Shown in pieces: positions 1-4,538 of a stretch of 5,759 nucleotides of DNA (position 1 is its first letter; each line of letters opens with the position of its first letter). The translations under genes were made by a program, and so were the position numbers. Source of the stretch: Thermoflexales bacterium (lineage in GTDB: Bacteria; Chloroflexota; Anaerolineae; Fen-1058). The DNA lies in contig JAFGFO010000311.1 of NCBI GenBank assembly GCA_016931085.1, positions 1 through 5,759 on the forward strand, written 5' to 3'. Under the pieces are notes generated by a model, which had not been told where the DNA came from, searched no databases, and saw nothing but the letters and a program-made list of their open reading frames with translations.

Positions 1-5
1 AGGCA

Positions 6-71
6 CACAGAGGCTTTAAAAAGGCTAAATCTTCTCTGTGAAGCTCCGTGTTTTCTCTGTGCATCTCTGTG
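6..71. repeat. CTCTGTG-type dispersed intergenic repeat cluster
   Basis: Four copies of a 7-base unit lie in the same direction: CTCTGTG at 34-40, CTCCGTG at 44-50 (one mismatch), CTCTGTG at 55-61 and CTCTGTG at 65-71. Their starts are 10, 11 and 10 bases apart, close to one helical turn. An inverted copy, CACAGAG, lies at 6-12 and could pair with any of them. I recall similar 'CTCTGTGxCTCCGTG' strings as dispersed intergenic elements in many environmental bacterial genomes. That link is from memory and unverified. No open frame worth calling covers this stretch. The element may continue beyond the left edge. Confidence 0.55.
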
Positions 72-135
72 ACCTGAGTAGTTACTCTTTTCAATAATTC
101 GGTTGGGCACGCTAAGCAAAATCGCGTTATTTGGT

Positions 136-166
136 TTTACACCTTTTTCCAAATCCAGGCTATAAT
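136..166 (+). promoter_or_regulatory. sigma70-type promoter of the apgM-like gene
   Basis: A perfect -10 hexamer, TATAAT, lies at 161-166. Upstream is TTTACA at 136-141 (5 of 6 matches to TTGACA) with a 19-base spacer, slightly longer than the ideal 17. The flanking DNA is AT-rich compared with the coding DNA. Transcription would start near 172-175, leaving a leader of about 25 bases before the start codon at 197. The position directly before a strong ribosome binding site makes this a convincing promoter. Confidence 0.7.
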
Positions 167-184
167 GCAGCAAACTAGAGCGCC

Positions 185-191
185 AGGAGGT
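185..191 (+). promoter_or_regulatory. Shine-Dalgarno site of the apgM-like gene
   Basis: AGGAGGT lies five bases before the ATG at 197. It is a near-perfect anti-16S match and fixes the start codon. Confidence 0.85.
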
Positions 192-196
192 AACAC

Positions 197-1417
197 ATGA
201 AAACCATTATCGTGATTGGCGACGGCATGGCGGACGAGCCGGTGGCCGAGCTGGGCGGGCGCACGCCGCTCATGGCCGCGCACAAGCCCGCCATGGATCG
301 CATCGCCCGCCAGGGGCGCTGCGGGCTATTGACGACCATCGAGCAGGACCTGCCCACCGGCTCGGACACCGCCAACCTGTCGATCCTGGGCTACGACCCG
401 CACACCTTCCAGGGGCGCGGTGTCCTGGAAGCCGCCAGCCTGGGTGTGGAGCTGGGGCCAGCGGACATGGCCGCGCGTGTCAACCTGATCTGCGTGGAGG
501 ACGGCAAGATTCGCAGCCACTCGGCCGGTCACATCTCGAACGAAGAGGCTCACTCGCTCATCCACGACCTGCAGGTCCACTTTCAAGACATGGACATCCG
601 GCTAGTGCCCGGCCTGAGCTATCGCCACATCCTGGTCGTGCCCGGCGGCGACCCCCATCTGGAGTGCGCCCCACCCCACGACCACGTGGGCGAGCGAGTG
701 GACGATTTGATGGTCCGGCCGGCGGAGCCTCAGGCGCAAGCCACAGCCGAGCTGCTCAACACCATCATCCGGCGATCCCAAGTTCTGCTGGCGGAGCACC
801 CGCTCAACCAAAAGCGCCGCGCGGCCGGGCAGCAGGCAGCCAACTCGTTGTGGCCGTGGTCGCCTGGCCGGAAGCCGGTCGTCAAGACGCTGCACGAGCG
901 CTTTGGGATACGGGGGGCGGCCATCACGGCGGTGGACCTGATCAAGGGGCTGGCCGTGTACGCCGGCATGGACGTAATCGCGGTGGAAGGCGCCACCGGC
1001 CTGTACGACACCAACTACGAAGGCAAGGCCGATGCCTGCCTGGGCGCGCTGGAGGACCACGACCTGGTCTATGTCCACGTCGAAGCGCCCGACGAGGCCG
1101 GGCACGAGCAGGACCTCCGGCTCAAGATAGGCTGCATCGAGGATCTTGACCGCCGCCTGGTGCAGCGCGTGCTGGATGGGCTGGAGGCGCGCCGGATAGA
1201 GGCCGTCGTCGCCCTCTTGCCGGATCACCCCACACCCGTGGCGCACGGCAAGCACGTCCGCGACCCGGTGCCGGTGGCCATCTGGGACCCCCGCCAGGCG
1301 GCCGACCCGGTCGAGCGTTTTGACGAGGAAAGCGTGCGGGCCGGCAGCCTGGGGCACATGAGGGGCGCGGAATTTATCGAGACGGTTCTGGGGAGAAAGA
1401 CCCTGAGGGTCTTGTAG
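197..1417 (+). CDS. apgM: archaeal-type cofactor-independent phosphoglycerate mutase family protein (or proposed homoserine kinase)
   Basis: This 406-residue cytoplasmic enzyme belongs to the alkaline phosphatase superfamily. The family interconverts 3- and 2-phosphoglycerate through a phosphoserine intermediate on two divalent metal ions. Visible motifs are GDGMADEP at residues 8-15 (metal Asp9), TGSDTANLSILGYDP at 54-68 (Ser56 the likely nucleophile), SAGHIS at 109-114, AVDLIKG at 245-251, DTNYEGKA at 271-278, VHVEAPDEAGH at 293-303 (Asp299, His303) and PDHPTP at 342-347 (Asp343, His344), with His353 nearby as a likely metal ligand. Length is normal for the family (about 400) and no key residue is missing. 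The ANSLW segment near 215-219, in its context, also fits the related subfamily proposed to be an alternative homoserine kinase for threonine synthesis, so the substrate is not settled. The start is fixed by AGGAGGT five bases upstream. The last five codons and the TAG stop lie inside an inverted repeat. No pathway neighbour is visible. Confidence 0.9.
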   Translation: MKTIIVIGDGMADEPVAELGGRTPLMAAHKPAMDRIARQGRCGLLTTIEQDLPTGSDTANLSILGYDPHTFQGRGVLEAASLGVELGPADMAARVNLICVEDGKIRSHSAGHISNEEAHSLIHDLQVHFQDMDIRLVPGLSYRHILVVPGGDPHLECAPPHDHVGERVDDLMVRPAEPQAQATAELLNTIIRRSQVLLAEHPLNQKRRAAGQQAANSLWPWSPGRKPVVKTLHERFGIRGAAITAVDLIKGLAVYAGMDVIAVEGATGLYDTNYEGKADACLGALEDHDLVYVHVEAPDEAGHEQDLRLKIGCIEDLDRRLVQRVLDGLEARRIEAVVALLPDHPTPVAHGKHVRDPVPVAIWDPRQAADPVERFDEESVRAGSLGHMRGAEFIETVLGRKTLRVL

Positions 1418-1430
1418 ACCCTCAGGGTCT
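1398..1430. terminator. perfect 15-bp inverted repeat between convergent genes, candidate bidirectional terminator
   Basis: AGACCCTGAGGGTCT (1398-1412) is followed by a three-base loop (TGT) and its exact reverse complement AGACCCTCAGGGTCT (1416-1430). Each arm is itself nearly palindromic (GACCCT-N-AGGGTC), so the element is also a tandem pair of a 15-base palindrome. The left arm encodes the end of the apgM-like protein, and the TAG stop (1415-1417) starts in the loop. The right arm ends two bases before the stop codon of the convergent peptidase gene at 1433. No U-tract follows on either strand, so classical intrinsic termination is uncertain. RNA processing, 3'-end protection or a mobile palindromic repeat are alternatives. 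Confidence 0.6.
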
Positions 1431-1432
1431 GC

Positions 1433-4408
1433 TTATGGCCCCGCCCGGCTGACCACGGGTAAGTACACCTGGCTGGCCCAGGGGATGATGGTCAAGTTCG
1501 GCCTGAGGGCGGGGTCTCCCAGCAGCACAAAGTTGTTCAGCAAATCGAGATGTTGGCCGCCGGCAGCCAGGGACAGCTTGCCGGCCAGCGTCGCCTGGCC
1601 CAGCGTGCCAGGCGTGCCATCAAAAATGTCCTGGTAGAAACCCTCGGCCAAGGCCTGGTGGCCAGTGCTTATGCCCAGACCGGTCGAACTCCAGGCGGCG
1701 ATCGCGCCTCGATTCAGCTTGAGCAACTCCTCATCCAGAGTTGGCTCTGGACGCTGAAAGGCCCCAGTGAAACACGCCATCCCTAACACAATCGGCTCAC
1801 GGCGCTCGTTGACCAGGCCGGGCAAGTCATCCAGGTGAAAGAAACGCTCCTCGGCCCACTGCTGCCACGACGAGTGGCCAGTGTACTGTACGATCAAGGC
1901 GCCGGCATTCCAGCGACCCAATACACTTTGCTGAATCGAGCTGAGCGTCGTGGTAGGCGGCAGATAGTAAATGCGCTGCGGTGTAAACGGGGCGGGCACA
2001 AGAGCAGCGAGATGCTCTGACTCGGCCGCAAAGTCGCCGGCCGGATCCTGGTTGTCGGCCACAAAAGTAACCGTATCGTTCCACGCCCCCTGAAAGGGCT
2101 CAGTCTCGTAACGCACGATCTTGTTCACCAGCGTTTGCGCTTCGGCCAGCGTCCCGACCGGCAGCCGGCCGATGAGCATGTCGGGCAAATCATCATTTCC
2201 GTCCAGGGTGACGTAACGATTGTCGGCGGCCGTCTCACCCGCCCACAGATCGACGTCGGCCAGGTAAGGTGGGATGAGCGTGAGTGTTGAGTTGGGGCGA
2301 TACAGCCGGGGATCAGAGCTGCCGTCGCCCACCAGCAGCACGTAAACCGGGCGAGGCATCCAGTTGGCGTAAGCGTGGGCCAGGTAGGCACGAATAGCTG
2401 CCGGGGTTGGCCGCCCACCATCATAAGCATCATAGATGGCTTCAACGTGCTCGAGCGCTACGCTCAATCCCTGCGAGCTGCGCAAGCTGATCAAGCTGCC
2501 GAGAGCCGGAGTCAGGGCCGACGGCGCGATGATCAGATAGTCAGCCCCAGCGAAGCTGTTACCTGTCTGCAACGCGTACGCCGGACGCAGGACGGTTGGC
2601 GACAAGACACCCGTCGCAGCCGCCACAGCGTAGCGGTGCACTCCGCCTCCGGCCGGGTCGCCCAGCGATACCAGGTTGTCATTGGCAGTCACCCCACTCA
2701 GGCGCACAGGGTGATCTGAGTTAGTCACGTCATAGGCGCGCAGGCCATCCACCGCGCTCAAGCCCAGTTGGTAGCTCGAAGGGCTGGCCTGGCCGGTGAA
2801 AATGACCGACGAGCCGGAAGGCGCGCTACTGCGTGCGTAGCGAATCGAGAAAGCATCCAGCCATGCACCTTCGACGCCGGCTATACCCGGCAGGTTCAAA
2901 GTCAGCGTGTTATCGCCATCGAGCAGCACCCCTGGCGGGACGGTCAGCGTGCTCGTAAAAGCCTGCTTGCCGTCCCATTCGGCCCGCCCCAGGAACTGAT
3001 CGTTGAGCGCAACATCGATCCTGTGATCCGGAGCAAGCCCCTGGATATCCGTGTAGCCAATGAACCAGGCGCGCAGCTCGGCCGCCTGGACCGTATCTAT
3101 GGCCGGCAAATTAATGGTATACGAGGAGCTTGGATTGCCGGGATTCTTCACGTCGGCCCACGTCCAGTGGTCGCCATCGCGCCCGGCCGGGATCGAGCCG
3201 CAAAAGCAATCCGGCGTATAGAGCGCATTCTGTTCGGCGGTCAGCTCCACCCAGGCAGTGCCAAGCGCAAGGCCGCCTGGATCAGCCGATCTGATCTGCA
3301 TGCGAGAGCCAAGTGACGTATCCGAGTCAAGGAAGTAAACGTCGTTTGCCGTCCAGCGGCTGAAACGCGGGTCGGCATAGAACAGCAGCCGTTCGCCGGC
3401 CTCAAAGCTCGCGTCGTCGTCGCCATCCCATTCCAACTCAATCTCGCTCCCCCCCCGCGTCAGGCGCACAGTGTGAGGGTCGACACTGCCGGCCAGGAAG
3501 CCAGCGCCAGCCAGGGCCTCGTAAGTGACAGCGGTCAGGCCGGGTGCGCTGACTTCTACTGCGATCGGGTCTGTGCTTGCGATTTGCCGCGAAGTGTTGC
3601 GATTTGCGACGCCCCGCGGAGATTTGCGATTTGTCGTGAGCGTAATCGAAGGATTTGCGATTTGAACATCCGCTGGGTTGATTACGAGCGTCCTCACCGC
3701 CGCCAGCAGGGGGTCAGGCTGGGCAGGCTGAGCCTCGGCTGGGAGGCGGCCGGCAAACGTGAGCGAGGCACGCAGGCGAGTGATCAGCCGCGTCGTCTGC
3801 CCGCCTGAATCGCTTTGAAGCGGGTAAAAGGCCAGGCGCGCCAGACGCACACCGCGCAGGATGCCCACTTCTTGCAGCACGAGTGGGGTAGTTAGTTCCT
3901 CCGTCTCGTCCTCTGTGCCTACGCGAAGCACGGAGAGAGAGGATTGCTGAAACGTGGAGGCCGGCGAGAAAGCAAGCCTAATCGGGCGGCCTTCGGCGTC
4001 GCGCAGGACTTTGTCCGGCTCAGTCGCCAGTGCCAGCGCGCCGGGCAGAGAGAGTGATTCCTCTTCCGTCTCGATCACCTGCAGCACAAGCTCAGCACCC
4101 GGCGGCACGGCTACCAAGGCTGCAGCAAAGGGCACGCGCGGGGCGCCTGCCTGGCTGCTTTGAGCGTAGCCGGTGATTTGCACCTCGAGCGTTCCATCGT
4201 CATGCGGCATGATATGGTGACCAGGTGTATGCCACTCTACGATCAGGCCATCCCCGGTCACGCTCACCACTGGCTGGCTTGATGGTGGCACTGGCGGCAG
4301 TGCATGGGCGGAACCTGCCACCTCGACACCATGGAGACCAGCCAAAACAAGCATGGCCGCCAACAGCGCGTTTACCCAACTCGATTCTTTCACCTTCTGC
4401 GCGATCAT
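1433..4408 (-). CDS. secreted C25 (gingipain-family) cysteine peptidase
   Basis: This 991-residue exported peptidase starts at ATG 4408, chosen because AAGGGGA lies six bases upstream and a signal peptide begins there. The signal has Lys5 and Lys7, a hydrophobic stretch at about 11-25, and a likely cut after AHA36. Residues about 45-225 resemble a gingipain-type propeptide. A linker rich in nucleotide repeats follows (about 249-280), then a 'VTYEALAGAGF' segment (294-304), a beta-rich jelly-roll-like module (about 430-525) and the C25 domain (about 620-970). The C25 domain shows ADYLIIAPS (622-630), VYVLLVGDGSSDPR (688-701), DMLIGRLPVGT (743-753), the catalytic histidine in YTGHSS (His845) and the catalytic cysteine in GMACFTG (Cys879). 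Their 34-residue spacing is close to the 33 of RgpB. LLGDPAL (962-968) closes the domain. Unlike gingipains there is no Ig-like or type IX secretion C-terminal domain, only a short tail ending VYLPVVSRAGP. Specificity is unknown. It lies 130 bases downstream of a surface-protein gene on the same strand. Confidence 0.88.
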   Translation of the reverse strand: MIAQKVKESSWVNALLAAMLVLAGLHGVEVAGSAHALPPVPPSSQPVVSVTGDGLIVEWHTPGHHIMPHDDGTLEVQITGYAQSSQAGAPRVPFAAALVAVPPGAELVLQVIETEEESLSLPGALALATEPDKVLRDAEGRPIRLAFSPASTFQQSSLSVLRVGTEDETEELTTPLVLQEVGILRGVRLARLAFYPLQSDSGGQTTRLITRLRASLTFAGRLPAEAQPAQPDPLLAAVRTLVINPADVQIANPSITLTTNRKSPRGVANRNTSRQIASTDPIAVEVSAPGLTAVTYEALAGAGFLAGSVDPHTVRLTRGGSEIELEWDGDDDASFEAGERLLFYADPRFSRWTANDVYFLDSDTSLGSRMQIRSADPGGLALGTAWVELTAEQNALYTPDCFCGSIPAGRDGDHWTWADVKNPGNPSSSYTINLPAIDTVQAAELRAWFIGYTDIQGLAPDHRIDVALNDQFLGRAEWDGKQAFTSTLTVPPGVLLDGDNTLTLNLPGIAGVEGAWLDAFSIRYARSSAPSGSSVIFTGQASPSSYQLGLSAVDGLRAYDVTNSDHPVRLSGVTANDNLVSLGDPAGGGVHRYAVAAATGVLSPTVLRPAYALQTGNSFAGADYLIIAPSALTPALGSLISLRSSQGLSVALEHVEAIYDAYDGGRPTPAAIRAYLAHAYANWMPRPVYVLLVGDGSSDPRLYRPNSTLTLIPPYLADVDLWAGETAADNRYVTLDGNDDLPDMLIGRLPVGTLAEAQTLVNKIVRYETEPFQGAWNDTVTFVADNQDPAGDFAAESEHLAALVPAPFTPQRIYYLPPTTTLSSIQQSVLGRWNAGALIVQYTGHSSWQQWAEERFFHLDDLPGLVNERREPIVLGMACFTGAFQRPEPTLDEELLKLNRGAIAAWSSTGLGISTGHQALAEGFYQDIFDGTPGTLGQATLAGKLSLAAGGQHLDLLNNFVLLGDPALRPNLTIIPWASQVYLPVVSRAGP
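1451..1468 (-). other. C-terminal VYLPVV motif of the C25 peptidase
   Basis: Residues 981-986, five residues before the end, read VYLPVV. The same hexapeptide ends the neighbouring surface protein, encoded there with different codons. The tail follows the conserved LLGDPAL end of the peptidase domain and lies outside any fold I recognise. A role in sorting or anchoring is inference. Confidence 0.5.
3577..3664. repeat. (CAAATCGCAAATC) repeat cluster inside the peptidase coding sequence
   Basis: On the plus strand, GATTTGCGATTTG occurs exactly at 3621-3633 and 3652-3664. The overlapping core TTGCGATTTGC occurs at 3577-3587 and 3597-3607. The stretch is visibly more AT-rich than the surrounding gene. 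It encodes the linker at residues 249-277 of the C25 peptidase, between the propeptide-like region and the next module. The unit is read in two different frames there: as Q-I-A-N/S at two sites and as (T/A)-N-R-(K/N) at two others. This suggests that the DNA repeat, not the peptide, is the conserved thing. The spacing is short and irregular, so this is not a CRISPR array. Confidence 0.75.
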
Positions 4409-4414
4409 ATCACA

Positions 4415-4421
4415 TCCCCTT
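4415..4421 (-). promoter_or_regulatory. Shine-Dalgarno site that sets the peptidase start
   Basis: On the minus strand AAGGGGA is followed by six bases and then ATG at 4408. It favours this start over the in-frame ATG at 4498, which would place 30 non-signal-like residues before the signal peptide and would lie within the intergenic hairpins. Confidence 0.7.
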
Positions 4422-4430
4422 ATGAATATG

Positions 4431-4469
4431 AAAGCCCCAGAGATATTAAATAATCCCCTCTGGAGCTTT
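4431..4469 (-). promoter_or_regulatory. imperfect 12-bp hairpin just upstream of the peptidase ribosome binding site
   Basis: AAAGCCCCAGAG (4431-4442) pairs with CTCTGGAGCTTT (4458-4469) with one mismatch around a 15-base AT-rich loop. Read on the minus strand the second arm ends GGGGCTTT and is followed by CATATT, about 10 bases before the Shine-Dalgarno. It may be a terminator for the upstream surface-protein gene, a processing site or a translation-modulating leader structure. The loop holds TATTTAAT on the minus strand, a poor -10 candidate, and I see no convincing promoter here. Confidence 0.4.
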
Positions 4470-4485
4470 TGCCCATTTTGGGCCC

Positions 4486-4520
4486 TGGGCTGGGGCAAAG
4501 GAGATCCCGGCCCCAGCCCA
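4486..4520 (-). terminator. GC-rich 11-bp hairpin downstream of the DUF11 surface-protein gene
   Basis: TGGGCTGGGGC (4486-4496) and GCCCCAGCCCA (4510-4520) are exact reverse complements with a 13-base loop. The structure lies 18 bases past the TAA of the surface-protein gene (4539-4541) in its direction of transcription. A smaller hairpin, GCCCA-TTT-TGGGC at 4471-4483, follows immediately and is trailed on the minus strand by AAAAG rather than U residues. Termination is therefore plausible but not classical, and partial read-through into the peptidase gene is possible. Confidence 0.5.
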
Positions 4521-4538
4521 CAAGCGCGTATTCAGTTT

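Noticed and set aside
1..196. RNA gene or riboswitch upstream of the apgM-like gene
   Set aside because: The leader after the predicted transcription start is only about 25 bases and no tRNA, rRNA or riboswitch-like fold is apparent. Only the repeat cluster and the promoter are supportable.
664..1149. Open frame on the plus strand overlapping the apgM-like gene in another frame
   Set aside because: The product is Arg/Gly/Ala-rich low-complexity sequence typical of a shifted GC-rich frame, and the overlapped gene is intact.
602..1357. Long open frame on the minus strand (251 codons) opposite the apgM-like gene
   Set aside because: It lies wholly antisense to a gene with clear family motifs, its product resembles no protein I know, and it has no supporting ribosome binding site. 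It is a by-product of GC-rich codon use.
2768..3316. 182-codon plus-strand open frame opposite the peptidase gene
   Set aside because: It is antisense to a well-supported coding region and has no recognisable motif or start signals.
3577..3664. CRISPR-like array
   Set aside because: The units are only about 11-13 bases, irregularly spaced by about 10-20 bases, and lie inside an intact coding sequence.
4409..4498. N-terminal extension of the peptidase to the ATG at 4498
   Set aside because: The extra 30 residues precede a normal signal peptide, span the intergenic hairpins, and the good Shine-Dalgarno is at the ATG at 4408.
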